Shown piece by piece: positions 14,546 through 23,035 of a stretch of 27,730 nucleotides of DNA. The translations under genes were made by a program, and so were the position numbers. The notes under the pieces were generated by a model that did no database searches, was not told the origin of the DNA, and was given only the letters and a program-made list of their open reading frames with translations. This DNA comes from JBBQVS01 sp038211295 (GTDB taxonomy: Bacteria > Chloroflexota > Ktedonobacteria > Ktedonobacterales > Ktedonobacteraceae), in assembly GCA_038211295.1 (NCBI GenBank), contig JBBQVS010000054.1:1-27730 (forward strand), written 5' to 3'. The first letter of the stretch is position 1; each line of letters opens with the position of its first letter.

Positions 14546-16114
14546 ATGATGACTATTGGACAGGTATTCGTACGCTCCGTTGAGCAATTCGGTACACGCC
14601 CCGCGCTTCTTGAGCCGCTTGAGAACGGGCAGATCGCAACTCTGACCTATGCCGATGTGCAGGAACGGGCCAACGGCTTCGCGGGCTATCTTCAGACGCA
14701 GCAGGTCAAGCATGGAGACCGTTTGCTCATCTGGTGTCCCAGTCGCGTTGATTGGTTTATCGCGTACCTCGGAACCATGCTCGCGGGCATGGTCGCGGTT
14801 CCGCTTGACGTGAGCAGCAAAGAAGACTTTCTCTGTCGCATCGCGGACACAACCGACTCGCTCTTTCTTGTCACCACCCAGAAGCAGTATAAGAGTTTGA
14901 AAGAGCCTCCTGCCCCATTGATCGATATTGATGCGCTGCCACAAGCCTCATTCGACGCAACTCTTGTGCCGCCCATTCATGAAGATGATCTTGCCGAACT
15001 GGTGTTCACCTCTGGCACAACCGGACAACCAAAGGGCGTTATGCTCTCGCACAAAAACATTGTCAGCAACGCCCTTGCCGCCCTGGAAGTTATAGATATC
15101 AGTTCAAAAGACAGAGCGTTATCTATTTTACCCCTCTCGCACATGTTTGAACTGACAATCGACGTAGCTCTTCTTGCAAAGGGCGCGAGTATTCTTTATG
15201 CTCGCACACTTACACCGGACACACTTTTGAAACTCCTTGGTAGTCAGAAAGTGAGTTGTATGGTTCTGGTTCCACAGGCGTTACAACTGTTTCTCGGTGG
15301 TATCGAGCGCGAGGTACGCCGCCAGAAGCGCGAAAAGGCATGGGAGACACTGCACCGTTTCGCCGCCTACCTGCCCTTTGGCTTACGCCACTATCTCTTT
15401 GGCACGGTTCACAAACGCTTCGGAGGGCATTTTCGTTTCTTCGTAAGTGGCGGCGCATACCTCCCGTCAAAGCTTAGCAACCGTTGGGAGAATATGGGAT
15501 TTCGGGTAGTACAGGGCTACGGCGCGACAGAGTGCGCCCCAATTATAGCAGCGACCCCCACACATGAACACAATCTCGTCTCTGTGGGAAAACCGCTTCC
15601 CGGCATCGAGATACGCATAGCGGACGATAAAGAGATACTCGTCCACGGCCCGAACGTCGCGCTTGGCTACTGGAAAAACCCGGAGGCGACCAGCATGGCG
15701 TTTCAGGACGGATGGTATCATACAGGCGATCTTGGCTCGATAGACGCGAAACACAATATGTACTTGAAGGGACGGAAGAAAAACCTGATTGTGCTTGCCA
15801 ATGGTATGAACGTCTATCCAGAGGATATCGAAAACATCTTCGCCACCATTTCAGGCGTGCGCGATGCCGTTGTAATCGGACTTGTCGAGGAGGAGCAGGA
15901 CCCACAGGTGCATTGTATTCTGCTCTTAGAAGACTCCGCGCAGGCGAAAGCCATCGTGCAACAGGTCAACAAGCAACTCGCGTCCCACCAACAGGTGCGC
16001 GGCTTCACTATCTGGCCTGACGAAGACTTCCCGCGCACACACACAATGAAGGTCAAACGGCAAGATGTGCTTATGCAGCTCTCAACAATACGCCAAAAAA
16101 CGAGTACGGTATGA
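14546..16114 (+). CDS. AMP-forming acyl-CoA ligase (long-chain fatty-acid-CoA ligase-like)
   Basis: About 522 residues of the ANL adenylate-forming superfamily: activates a carboxylic acid with ATP and transfers it to CoA. The P-loop is FTSGTTGQPKGVMLSHKN, motif A5 is YGATECAP, A7 is WYHTGDLG, the hinge is KGRKKNLIVLANGMNVYPED, and the A10 lysine lies in PRTHTMKVKR. The middle segment (FLGGIEREVRRQKREKAWET, FGLRHYLFGTVHKRFGGHF) resembles long-chain fatty acyl-CoA synthetases, so a fatty acid substrate is likely. The start at 14546 is chosen because AGAGAGG lies just upstream and the domain begins there; ATG 14477 adds 23 residues without a ribosome binding site. It is 27 nt from rsmI and probably shares its transcript. 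Confidence 0.9.
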   Translation: MMTIGQVFVRSVEQFGTRPALLEPLENGQIATLTYADVQERANGFAGYLQTQQVKHGDRLLIWCPSRVDWFIAYLGTMLAGMVAVPLDVSSKEDFLCRIADTTDSLFLVTTQKQYKSLKEPPAPLIDIDALPQASFDATLVPPIHEDDLAELVFTSGTTGQPKGVMLSHKNIVSNALAALEVIDISSKDRALSILPLSHMFELTIDVALLAKGASILYARTLTPDTLLKLLGSQKVSCMVLVPQALQLFLGGIEREVRRQKREKAWETLHRFAAYLPFGLRHYLFGTVHKRFGGHFRFFVSGGAYLPSKLSNRWENMGFRVVQGYGATECAPIIAATPTHEHNLVSVGKPLPGIEIRIADDKEILVHGPNVALGYWKNPEATSMAFQDGWYHTGDLGSIDAKHNMYLKGRKKNLIVLANGMNVYPEDIENIFATISGVRDAVVIGLVEEEQDPQVHCILLLEDSAQAKAIVQQVNKQLASHQQVRGFTIWPDEDFPRTHTMKVKRQDVLMQLSTIRQKTSTV

Positions 16115-16141
16115 TGCCGCCTTCACAGGAAAGAACTTTTT

Positions 16142-16891
16142 ATGTTATATCTGGTAGCCACACCGATTGGCAATTTGCAAGACATCACGTTACGCGCCCT
16201 TGAAACGCTACGGCAGGTTGACGCCGTAGCGAGCGAGGACACGCGCAAAACAGGTCTGTTACTCAAGCATTTCGATATCTCCAAGCCGCAAATTGCTTTT
16301 CACGAACACAATGAGCAACGAGCAGGCAACCGCATCGAAGAGTTGTTGAAGCAAGGTCAATCAGTGGCAGTCGTCACCGACGCTGGCACGCCGGGCATTG
16401 CCGATCCCGGCTTCACGCTTGTGCGACGGGCCATCGCCGCGAAGATCGAGGTCACGATGATACCGGGGCCAACCGCTTTGATTATGGCTCTTGTACTCTC
16501 AGGTCTGCCCGTGCATAGCTTCACGTTTCGCGGGTTCCCGCCACGCAAATCGGTTGGCAGAAGAAAGTTCATGGAGCTAGATAGAGAAGCACCGCACACG
16601 CTCATCTTTTATGAAAGTCCCTACCGTCTGGCGGATTTTCTCGCGGACGCCCTCGCGGTCTATGGAGACCGTCAGGCCGCCGTCGCCAACGACCTCACCA
16701 AAATGTTCGAGAAGATCGAACGCGGCTCACTCTCAACCTTAGCGGCATGGGCAAAAGAAGCGAAGATTCGCGGTGAATATATCGTCGTTATCGCTGGCAT
16801 GGGCAAGCATTCGGTTGAAGAGGTTGAAGAGGTTGAAGAGAGAGAAGAGAGAGAAGAGGGAGAAGAGGGAGAAGAAGACAACGAAGAATAA
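16142..16891 (+). CDS. rsmI: 16S rRNA 2'-O-ribose C1402 methyltransferase with acidic repeat tail
   Basis: 249 residues. It methylates the 2'-OH of C1402 in the ribosomal P site, using S-adenosylmethionine. The tetrapyrrole-methylase-type fold opens LYLVATPIGNLQDITLRALE, followed by ASEDTRKTGLLLKHF, VVTDAGTPGIADPG and IPGPTALIMALVLSGLP, all diagnostic of RsmI. The catalytic domain ends near residue 222. The rest is an almost purely Glu/Val/Arg/Gly tail (EEVEEVEEREEREEGEEGEE), encoded by short tandem DNA repeats. AGGAAAG upstream supports the ATG. It is downstream of the acyl-CoA ligase and convergent with mdh. Confidence 0.95.
   Translation: MLYLVATPIGNLQDITLRALETLRQVDAVASEDTRKTGLLLKHFDISKPQIAFHEHNEQRAGNRIEELLKQGQSVAVVTDAGTPGIADPGFTLVRRAIAAKIEVTMIPGPTALIMALVLSGLPVHSFTFRGFPPRKSVGRRKFMELDREAPHTLIFYESPYRLADFLADALAVYGDRQAAVANDLTKMFEKIERGSLSTLAAWAKEAKIRGEYIVVIAGMGKHSVEEVEEVEEREEREEGEEGEEDNEE
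16816..16878 (+). repeat. Tandem GA-rich repeat coding the RsmI tail
   Basis: Repeated 9-nt units of GAAGAGGTT, GAAGAGAGA and GAAGAGGGA type run in frame through the 3' end of rsmI. Such a tract can gain or lose units by slippage, changing the length of the acidic tail without a frameshift because the unit is a multiple of three. Confidence 0.75.
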
Positions 16892-16910
16892 AGTCAAAGA
16901 CAAAAGGGGC

Positions 16911-16968
16911 ATTGTGGGGATGGGTGGCATGGCGATGCTTGCACCACCATGCCACACATCCCCACAAT
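16911..16968 (-). terminator. Bidirectional terminator between rsmI and mdh
   Basis: ATTGTGGGGATG (16911-16922) pairs with 16957-16968 and GTGGCATGG (16924-16932) with 16947-16955, with one mismatch between the two stems and a 14-nt loop. Read on the reverse strand the stem is followed by CCCCTTTTGTCTTT, a fair T-rich tail for mdh. Confidence 0.75.
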
Positions 16969-16984
16969 ACATCAAAGAATGTGA

Positions 16985-17911
16985 CTAAATACCCATCACG
17001 TCAACGAGTTCCTGCACGGCACGGGCCGACTTTTGCAGTAGTGTCTGTTCCGCTTCGGTCAGCTTAATCTCGATAACCTGCTCGATACCTTTCGCGCCAA
17101 GTTTCGCGGGTACACCTACGAACAAGTTCTTGATACCATATTCGCCATTGAGATACACCGCGCAGGGAAGGATCATCTTTTTATCCAGTAGTATCGAGTC
17201 CACCATCTGCAAGACAGAGGCCGAGGGGGCGAAGTACGCGCTACCCGTTCCCAGGAGTTTCACGATTTCAGCACCACCGTCGCGGGTACGCTGCACAATC
17301 TGCTCTATACGTTCCGCCGCGATCAGTTCCGAGATTGGCACGCCCGCGACGGTACACATGCGGGACAGGGGAACCATCGTGTCGCCATGACCGCCGAGTA
17401 CATACGCCTGTACGTCGCGCACGGACACGCCGACCTCTTGCGCGATAAACGTGCGGAAACGGGCAGTGTCAAGCACGCCCGCCATGCCTATTACACGCTC
17501 GCGTGGAAAGCCGCTCACATGCAGGGCAAGCTGCGCCATCGCGTCAAGCGGGTTGGTCACAACCACCAGAATCGCATTTGGCGAGTGGTGCGCGACCTGC
17601 TGCGTCACCTGCGTGACAATCTCTTGATTTTTCTTGACCAGATCATCACGAGTCATACCGGGTTTGCGTGGGAAGCCAGAGGTAATCACGACGATATCGG
17701 AGTTCGCAGTATCGGCATAGTCGTTCGTACCCGTCACCAGCGCATCATAGCCAAGCACGGGGCCGGCTTGCAACATGTCCAGAGCCTTGCCCTGTGGCAT
17801 GTTCGGCACAATATCGTACATGACTACATCGGCGTAGTCGCGTTCCGCCAATCGTTGGACAAGAGTGCTGCCCACAAAGCCAGCACCAATAACAGTTATC
17901 TTACTTCGCAT
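16985..17911 (-). CDS. mdh: Malate dehydrogenase (LDH-like type)
   Basis: 308 residues; NAD-dependent interconversion of malate and oxaloacetate in the TCA cycle. The N-terminal Rossmann motif is ITVIGAGFVGSTLVQRLAER with acidic Asp at the end of strand 2 (VVMYDIV), indicating NAD preference. ITSGFPRKPGMTRDDLV contains the mobile-loop Arg residues that select malate/oxaloacetate; an Arg rather than Gln there separates MDH from lactate dehydrogenase. VVTNPLDAM, GVLDTARFR and GGHGDTMVPL (catalytic His) complete the active site. The start is 17911 (MRSKITVIG), supported by AAAGGA 10 nt upstream; the longer frame adds seven unlikely residues. With icd at 7.5 kb this is the second TCA-cycle gene in the window. 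Confidence 0.95.
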   Translation of the reverse strand: MRSKITVIGAGFVGSTLVQRLAERDYADVVMYDIVPNMPQGKALDMLQAGPVLGYDALVTGTNDYADTANSDIVVITSGFPRKPGMTRDDLVKKNQEIVTQVTQQVAHHSPNAILVVVTNPLDAMAQLALHVSGFPRERVIGMAGVLDTARFRTFIAQEVGVSVRDVQAYVLGGHGDTMVPLSRMCTVAGVPISELIAAERIEQIVQRTRDGGAEIVKLLGTGSAYFAPSASVLQMVDSILLDKKMILPCAVYLNGEYGIKNLFVGVPAKLGAKGIEQVIEIKLTEAEQTLLQKSARAVQELVDVMGI

Positions 17912-17951
17912 TACGCATAAATCCTTTCGCATTCAAAAATACGTTATGGTT

Positions 17952-17981
17952 ATTGTATGCTCTAAGCGGAAGCGATGGCAA
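17952..17981 (-). promoter_or_regulatory. Promoter of mdh
   Basis: On the reverse strand TTGCCA (17976-17981), 18-bp spacer, TACAAT (17952-17957). Its -35 box lies only 10 bp from the -35 box of the divergent restriction-modification promoter. Confidence 0.6.
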
Positions 17982-17991
17982 ACGCGGCAAC

Positions 17992-18020
17992 TTGTCCGAG
18001 CGCGGGCAGTCATGTATACT
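17992..18020 (+). promoter_or_regulatory. Promoter of the restriction-modification operon
   Basis: TTGTCC (17992-17997), 17-bp spacer, TATACT (18015-18020), about 40 bp before the methyltransferase start codon. No C-box-like repeats were seen. Confidence 0.65.
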
Positions 18021-18060
18021 TGGAAACGTGGCTATAAAGAGATTTTTTGAGGAAAGCACA

Positions 18061-19050
18061 ATGACAACACCACCTTCTTTATTTCAATCGACGCCTTATT
18101 TTCCATCGTTGCCCGTTATAGATACCTATAATAAAGACAATACTGTCACCCTGCATCACGGTGACGCGCAAACGTTTTTGCGAACAATTCCAGATGGCGA
18201 TATATCGCTTATTGTCACCTCGCCCCCCTATAATATCGGGAAATCATACGAGCGCAAACAAGGAATTGCGACCTATCTTGAGGAACAAGAGCAGGTTATT
18301 TATGAACTGACACGCGTTCTCAACGCACAGGGAAGTCTTTGCTGGCAGGTCGGAAATTACGTTGATGATGGAGAAGTGTTTCCGCTTGACATATTTTTCT
18401 ATCCAATCTTCAAAAAACTGGGCTTGAAATTACGGAACAGAATTATGTGGCGATTTGACCACGGTTTGCACGCTTCAAAACGCTTTTCAGGTCGCTACGA
18501 AACAATTCTCTGGTTTACCAAAAGCAACAATTACACTTTCAACCTTGACCCTGTGCGTGTTCCTTCCAAATATCCAGGAAAGCTGCACTTCAAAGGTGCC
18601 AAACGTGGACAACCATCTGGCAACCCGTTAGGGAAAAATCCTTCCGATGTATGGAAATTTCTTCGCGAAGAGTGGGACAGTTGCGATTGGAACATTCCTA
18701 ACGTAAAATCCAACCATATCGAAAAAACGCTTCACCCCTGCCAGTTTCCTGTAGAGCTAGTAGAACGCTGTGTACTCGCTCTCACAAATGAGAGCGACAG
18801 GGTACTAGACCCTTACAGTGGGGTAAGCTCGACGTTGCTTGCCGCGCTCATGCATGGTCGCAAAGCGGTTGGCGTGGAGAAGGAAGCGGAATATGTAAGC
18901 ATCAGTAAAGAACGCATTGCTCAATTAGCGAATGGCACTCTCAAAACGCGCCCACTTGGACAACCCGTTCATGTTCCAAGCGGGCGTGAAAAGGTGGCAC
19001 AAGTACCACTTCTGTGGAAAAAAGAGAACGGTGAAGAGGCAGAATTATGA
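18061..19050 (+). CDS. Type II DNA methyltransferase (beta class, N4-cytosine or N6-adenine)
   Basis: 329 residues. The catalytic motif IV TSPPY (53-57) comes first, and the S-adenosylmethionine-binding motif I, DPYSGVSST (from Asp250), comes near the C-terminus. This order defines beta-class amino-methyltransferases; the Ser-Pro-Pro-Tyr form is typical of N4-cytosine enzymes, though some N6-adenine enzymes share it. GAGGAAA 7 nt before ATG 18061 fixes the start and excludes the longer frame from 17953. The stop overlaps the nuclease start by 4 nt (ATGA), so the protective methylase is made first and translation is coupled. Base composition is AT-richer than the flanks, a sign of acquisition. 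Its role is to protect host DNA at the site cut by its partner. Confidence 0.93.
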   Translation: MTTPPSLFQSTPYFPSLPVIDTYNKDNTVTLHHGDAQTFLRTIPDGDISLIVTSPPYNIGKSYERKQGIATYLEEQEQVIYELTRVLNAQGSLCWQVGNYVDDGEVFPLDIFFYPIFKKLGLKLRNRIMWRFDHGLHASKRFSGRYETILWFTKSNNYTFNLDPVRVPSKYPGKLHFKGAKRGQPSGNPLGKNPSDVWKFLREEWDSCDWNIPNVKSNHIEKTLHPCQFPVELVERCVLALTNESDRVLDPYSGVSSTLLAALMHGRKAVGVEKEAEYVSISKERIAQLANGTLKTRPLGQPVHVPSGREKVAQVPLLWKKENGEEAEL

Positions 19051-19646
19051 AAATTGCTGGAATGTACTCTTTCAATAATGGAAAAGAGGCTATCACGAGC
19101 CAACATCGCCAACAATTAGAGGATGTTTTGCAGGTTATAGACGCGATAGATGCTGAGAGTTGTAGAACGAAAGAGAGCAAAGAAAAGACTATGTTAGGCA
19201 AGATTATTTATAGTCCACCCGCGCTGAACAACAAGTTTAAGGAAGAATTTGCGGTTAGAGGTTGGGTCAATTATAAAGTCATTGCCGAGTACTCAAAAGA
19301 TTACTATGTCCCAGGCTACATTCCACCAGTAAGAAGTGGAAGAGAATCTGCACCGTTTCGAGATATGGATTTTGTAAAAAACAAACTGGGAATAGAAGTC
19401 CAGTTTGGGAAATATTCATTCATGGTTTATAACGTGTGTGCTAAAATGACAATTTTTGCCAAGATGGGTGTAATTAACTGTGGAGTTGAGATAGTACCTG
19501 TAAAAGCTCTTGCCGAAGAAATGTCTACAGGCGTGTCATATTTTGAGCAGTTCGTGTGGGATTTAGAGCATCGTGGCGTCTCTGACATAGATATTCCGGT
19601 ACTCATCTTAGGGATAATACAGACGGAATACAACCAAAAGACCTGA
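19047..19646 (+). CDS. Type II restriction endonuclease, BglII/BstYI family
   Basis: 199 residues. The PD-(D/E)XK-like active site is Asp108-x8-Glu117-x-Gln119 (DFVKNKLGIEVQFGKY), the same spacing as Asp84, Glu93 and Gln95 of BglII, including the unusual Gln in place of Lys. Downstream, FMVYNVCAKM, VGVEIVP-like CGVEIVPVK, EMSTGVSYFEQ and DIPVLILGI also fit the BglII/BstYI family. Known members cut AGATCT or RGATCY within GATC-centred sites; which of these applies is not decided by the sequence. It is translationally coupled to the methyltransferase upstream and followed by a hairpin terminator. The local composition is AT-rich. RGATCY sites are almost absent from this window, which fits long residence of such an enzyme. 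Confidence 0.88.
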   Translation: MKIAGMYSFNNGKEAITSQHRQQLEDVLQVIDAIDAESCRTKESKEKTMLGKIIYSPPALNNKFKEEFAVRGWVNYKVIAEYSKDYYVPGYIPPVRSGRESAPFRDMDFVKNKLGIEVQFGKYSFMVYNVCAKMTIFAKMGVINCGVEIVPVKALAEEMSTGVSYFEQFVWDLEHRGVSDIDIPVLILGIIQTEYNQKT

Positions 19647-19696
19647 AGATATTAGAAACAAAACAAAAATATTTGTTTGACGAACAATAACATCAA

Positions 19697-19737
19697 TTTG
19701 ACAGAGAGTTCACACGTTGTGTGAACTCTCTGTCAAA
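19697..19737. terminator. Bidirectional terminator after the restriction gene
   Basis: A perfect 19-bp stem (19697-19715 with 19719-19737) closed by a 3-nt loop, followed by CTTCTCTTT. It separates the restriction operon from the convergent thiolase gene. Confidence 0.8.
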
Positions 19738-19744
19738 CTTCTCT

Positions 19745-20944
19745 TTACACCTCTACCGACATCGCGACTGCGCCACCACCGCCGAGGCAGAGCGTGACGA
19801 GGCCACGACCACCGCCGCGCCGTCGCAATTCGTAGATGAGGGTGGTGAGGACGCGGGAGCCGCTAGAGCCGATGGGATGGCCCAGCGCGATTGCTCCACC
19901 GTTGACGTTGACGCGCGACCAATCCCAGTCAAGCTCTTTTCCGTTCGCGAGAGCCTGTGCCGCGAACGCCTCGTTGACCTCGATAAGATCGAAGTCGCTT
20001 ATCTTCATACCAGTACGCGTGAGCAACTTGTGAACCGCGACAGGGGGCGCGGCGAAGATGTAACGTGGCGTAATTGCTCCCGCCGCGTAGCCAGTGATAC
20101 GCGCCAGCACGTTCAGGCCATGCGCTCGTGCAAACTCGGCATCGACTATCACCGTCGCGGACGCACCATCGCTCAACCCAGGCGCGTTACCTGCCGTAAC
20201 TGTGCCACCCTCTCGAAACGCCGGCATCAATCGCGTTAATGCATCCATTGAGCTATCGCCACGGATAGGTTCGTCTGCCTCAATCGTTGTACTCCCCTTT
20301 TTTTGCTTGATTTCGATTGGGAGTATCTCGTCTTTGAAACGTCCTGCCGCGGTAGCCGCCGCCGCTCGCTGATGGCTCTGCAACGAAAAACGATCCTGCT
20401 CCTCGCGTGTTACGCCAAACTTGTCGGCGATAACCTCGGCCTCTTCACCCATGTGAATATTCTCAAAGGCGCACCACAGACCATCATGCACGACGCTATC
20501 CACTATCTCGCCGTTACCCATGCGGTAGCCAGTACGCGCCTTTGGCAACATATATGGTGCGTTGCTCATACTCTCCATGCCGCCCGCGACAAACGCCTGT
20601 GCATCGCCCGCGCGAATAGCCTGCGCCGCCAGCATCACAGCTTTCAGACCAGAACCACACACCTTATTGATGGTGAACGCGGGAATATCGACGGGGAGAC
20701 CTGCATGTAAGGCCGCCTGCCGTGCCGGAGCTTGCCCGACGTTAGCGGATACGACATTGCCCATAATCACTTCGTCAAGCATCGCGGGATTAATACCAGC
20801 GCGACGAACGGCCTCTTTTATTACCATCGCGCCCAGTTGTGGCGCGGTAAAACTGCTTAATCCAGCTAAAAATTTTCCCGTTGGTGTGCGAACCGCTCCC
20901 ACAATAACCGCGACACGCTCCGTTGATGCTCTTTGCTCAGACAT
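19745..20944 (-). CDS. Acetyl-CoA C-acetyltransferase (thiolase)
   Basis: 399 residues, the usual thiolase length. It condenses two acetyl-CoA or cleaves acetoacetyl-CoA. The nucleophile Cys96 is in NKVCGSGLKA, His356 in NGGAIALGHPIGSSGSR, and the second Cys386 in TLCLGGGGAVAM, where the usual family sequence is close to C-x-G-G-G-x-G. NEAFAAQ supplies the oxyanion-hole Asn. This pattern fits biosynthetic or degradative acetyl-CoA acetyltransferases; the sequence does not decide which direction dominates. GGAGGGAG 7 nt upstream supports ATG 20944. It has its own promoter and stands alone, with no 3-hydroxybutyryl-CoA gene beside it. Confidence 0.94.
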   Translation of the reverse strand: MSEQRASTERVAVIVGAVRTPTGKFLAGLSSFTAPQLGAMVIKEAVRRAGINPAMLDEVIMGNVVSANVGQAPARQAALHAGLPVDIPAFTINKVCGSGLKAVMLAAQAIRAGDAQAFVAGGMESMSNAPYMLPKARTGYRMGNGEIVDSVVHDGLWCAFENIHMGEEAEVIADKFGVTREEQDRFSLQSHQRAAAATAAGRFKDEILPIEIKQKKGSTTIEADEPIRGDSSMDALTRLMPAFREGGTVTAGNAPGLSDGASATVIVDAEFARAHGLNVLARITGYAAGAITPRYIFAAPPVAVHKLLTRTGMKISDFDLIEVNEAFAAQALANGKELDWDWSRVNVNGGAIALGHPIGSSGSRVLTTLIYELRRRGGGRGLVTLCLGGGGAVAMSVEV

Positions 20945-21003
20945 ACATTTTCTCCCTCCACGACACTGTGGACATGATAAAGCTACCAGGACTCTTTGCT
21001 GCT

Positions 21004-21033
21004 ATTGTATGATTTATAGAGGAAGATGGTCAA
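21004..21033 (-). promoter_or_regulatory. Promoter of the thiolase gene
   Basis: On the reverse strand TTGACC (21028-21033), 18-bp spacer, TACAAT (21004-21009). It begins just after the end of the anti-sigma gene, so the thiolase is separately transcribed. Confidence 0.7.
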
Positions 21034-21039
21034 ACACGC

Positions 21040-22029
21040 TCACAGGTGCGCGGGTAAAAGCCCCATTTTGAAGCCTGCGGGAACCTGCATACTCCACATC
21101 GATGAGGCGACACTCCGCGGCGGCAACAGGGATACTGTGTCATAGATGGGTTCGCCAGTACCAGGGCCAACGGCACCCGCCAGAATATTCACAGGGTTAT
21201 ACTTCGTGTCCAGCAGTAACACGAGTCCGTTAGCACAGCGAATACGGTATACAGTTGTTCCCCTGAAGATGTCGGTATCCAGGTAGCTTGCCTGCTTCGT
21301 GCTGATTTCGTGACGTACCTCGTTCGCGTCAAAAAGCGACTCTTGCCCCATATCGATACTCCAACCCTGCGCGTTGTATTGCGCGACACGGCGCATCTCA
21401 TCCATACCAAGTGTAGTGCGTCCATCATCGACCAGCACGACATGCACCGTGCCTTGTTGTATCGTCTCGACATTGAGGTAGCCATTGCTCAAATAGTGGT
21501 AGCTCTCGACGCGGTACTGTCTACCTTTCGCGTCCAACTTTGTCTGACTATGGTACAGAATGTACGCGCTCCACGAAAGCGTGGCGGGCAGGAGAAAAGC
21601 TTGTTTTGATGATGAGGGCGTTTTCATGATGCGAACGGTAGTAAATGTCGCCACCAGCACAACAACGGCGGCTAGAAGCAAGCTTGAGAATTGCAGTATC
21701 TTTGTGCTGCGCTGCTGTCTGCTGATCGGCATGAAACGCAACACGTTGACATGCTGATCTCGTGCAAGGATGGCGTCCATAACCGCTTTATCAACGCGGG
21801 CGGACGGACTGGACATTTCCAGTGTCGCGATCATGTGTGTCGCCTGCTTCAAGATGCCTTGCTCTATGCTACACGCGGAACAGGAGCGTAGGTGAGTGGC
21901 AAGTCGCGCTCTTTGCTCCGGTGAAAGCTCGTCCCACACCGCGAGGTATGGACGCGCCGTTTCGCAGGTATACGGCATTGGTTCTTGCGGTGAAGCGTTT
22001 GGGCGGAAAGAAAGATTATGCTCGCTCAT
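21040..22029 (-). CDS. Membrane anti-sigma factor with ZAS zinc domain
   Basis: 329 residues. The cytosolic N-terminus carries the anti-sigma zinc motif His46-x3-Cys50-x2-Cys53 (THLRSCSACS), with Cys22 as a likely further ligand. A single membrane helix follows (about 112-133, ILQFSSLLLAAVVVLVATF), then an extracytoplasmic domain of about 195 residues, beta-rich, with repeated Tyr/Ser strands (YRVESYHYLSNGYLNVET, VHVVLVDDGRTT). The outside part is presumably the stress or envelope sensor. It overlaps the ECF sigma gene upstream by 4 nt (ATGA), so the two are translated together and the anti-sigma factor should bind that sigma factor at the membrane until signalled. Confidence 0.88.
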   Translation of the reverse strand: MSEHNLSFRPNASPQEPMPYTCETARPYLAVWDELSPEQRARLATHLRSCSACSIEQGILKQATHMIATLEMSSPSARVDKAVMDAILARDQHVNVLRFMPISRQQRSTKILQFSSLLLAAVVVLVATFTTVRIMKTPSSSKQAFLLPATLSWSAYILYHSQTKLDAKGRQYRVESYHYLSNGYLNVETIQQGTVHVVLVDDGRTTLGMDEMRRVAQYNAQGWSIDMGQESLFDANEVRHEISTKQASYLDTDIFRGTTVYRIRCANGLVLLLDTKYNPVNILAGAVGPGTGEPIYDTVSLLPPRSVASSMWSMQVPAGFKMGLLPAHL

Positions 22030-22649
22030 CGTGCGTTCTCCTGTTTCCCACCATCCTTATTCAGGCGTTGATACTGCTCAATAAACATCCGCTTCGCACG
22101 TGAAATACGCGTCGCGGAAGCGTTCGGGGAAATGCCCATGATTGTGGCAATCTCTTGATAAGACACACCTTGCGCCGCGCTCAACACCAGTGCCGTCGCG
22201 TATTCGGGGGGCAAGTTGGCAAGCGCGAGCCGAATCAGATCACGCTCCACAATCTCCGGTATTCCACCACTATCGGCGAGGAACGCGAACGTATCTTCGC
22301 TCGCCTCCTCTTCGCCATAGTCGTCGCTACGGTAGCGATGTGAGAGCGACCACCAAGTGATGCGTTTTCTGCGCCGCAGTATGTCCACACAGAGATTTGA
22401 GGCGATGCGATAGAGCCAGGGTGAAAGCCGTTCGCGTTCGTATAACCCGTTCCAAGAGGTGCAGGCACGCACAAAGACCTCCTGAGTCACATCGTCCGCA
22501 TCCTCTTGATTGCCAAGCAAACGATAGATATAGGAGTGAATGGGGCGACGAAATTGCTCATATAGTTGAGCAACCGTCGAGATTGCATTTGCCTGCGCCG
22601 CCGTGTTGTCCGATGACACTTGAGACTCAACTGGCTTCTCTACGGTCAT
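22026..22649 (-). CDS. ECF-type RNA polymerase sigma factor
   Basis: About 207 residues. Region 2 runs from LYEQFRRPIHSYIYRLLGN through QEDADDVTQEVFVRA and SPWLYRIASNLCVDILRRRKR; region 4 is LPPEYATALVLSAAQGVSYQE with the helix-turn-helix ATIMGISPNASATRISRAKR. Region 3 is lacking, as in all ECF factors. An acidic linker (DDYGEEEASEDTF) joins the two. The start is uncertain: the frame is open to ATG 22739, but a TATAAT (reverse strand, 22749-22754) just upstream would leave almost no leader there. ATG 22697 and ATG 22649 are alternatives, the last with a GAGAGAG-like signal. It is coupled to the anti-sigma gene downstream. Confidence 0.92.
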   Translation of the reverse strand: MTVEKPVESQVSSDNTAAQANAISTVAQLYEQFRRPIHSYIYRLLGNQEDADDVTQEVFVRACTSWNGLYERERLSPWLYRIASNLCVDILRRRKRITWWSLSHRYRSDDYGEEEASEDTFAFLADSGGIPEIVERDLIRLALANLPPEYATALVLSAAQGVSYQEIATIMGISPNASATRISRAKRMFIEQYQRLNKDGGKQENAR

Positions 22650-22748
22650 TCTGGCTCTCTCTTCTTGGGGCGTGCTTTCATTGCTCACCCCGCCCATGCC
22701 TACCTGTAGTATACCAGCATTGACCGCCGAATAAAACATACTAGCTCC

Positions 22749-22754
22749 ATTATA
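22749..22754 (-). promoter_or_regulatory. -10 box candidate of the ECF sigma operon
   Basis: A perfect TATAAT on the reverse strand; no good -35 box at the right distance. ECF operons are often autoregulated, so a non-housekeeping -35 could be present. Confidence 0.4.
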
Positions 22755-23035
22755 GATACATTTAGTAAAATAGTGCTATAACGCGTGTCTTCATTCATTC
22801 GTTTGCGTTCCTCTTTCCCTTTGTCACGTCTCACACACGGTGTTTTTACGAAAAGCAGAAAAGCACATATAGGGGTAAGGACATGTTCTCACTTGCCCCA
22901 CGATGCTATACCATGACCCACCATGCCCACTTAGTCAACTATACTCACGCTATGCACCCCGTTTATACTGTATACTATGCGGGGAAGTAAGCAAGTTTGG
23001 TGGAGGAGTGTATCTTGAAGATAAAGGAGGGTTTT

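Noticed and set aside
20562..21071. 169-residue forward open frame over the thiolase start
   Set aside because: Antisense shadow of the thiolase; it also crosses the thiolase promoter.
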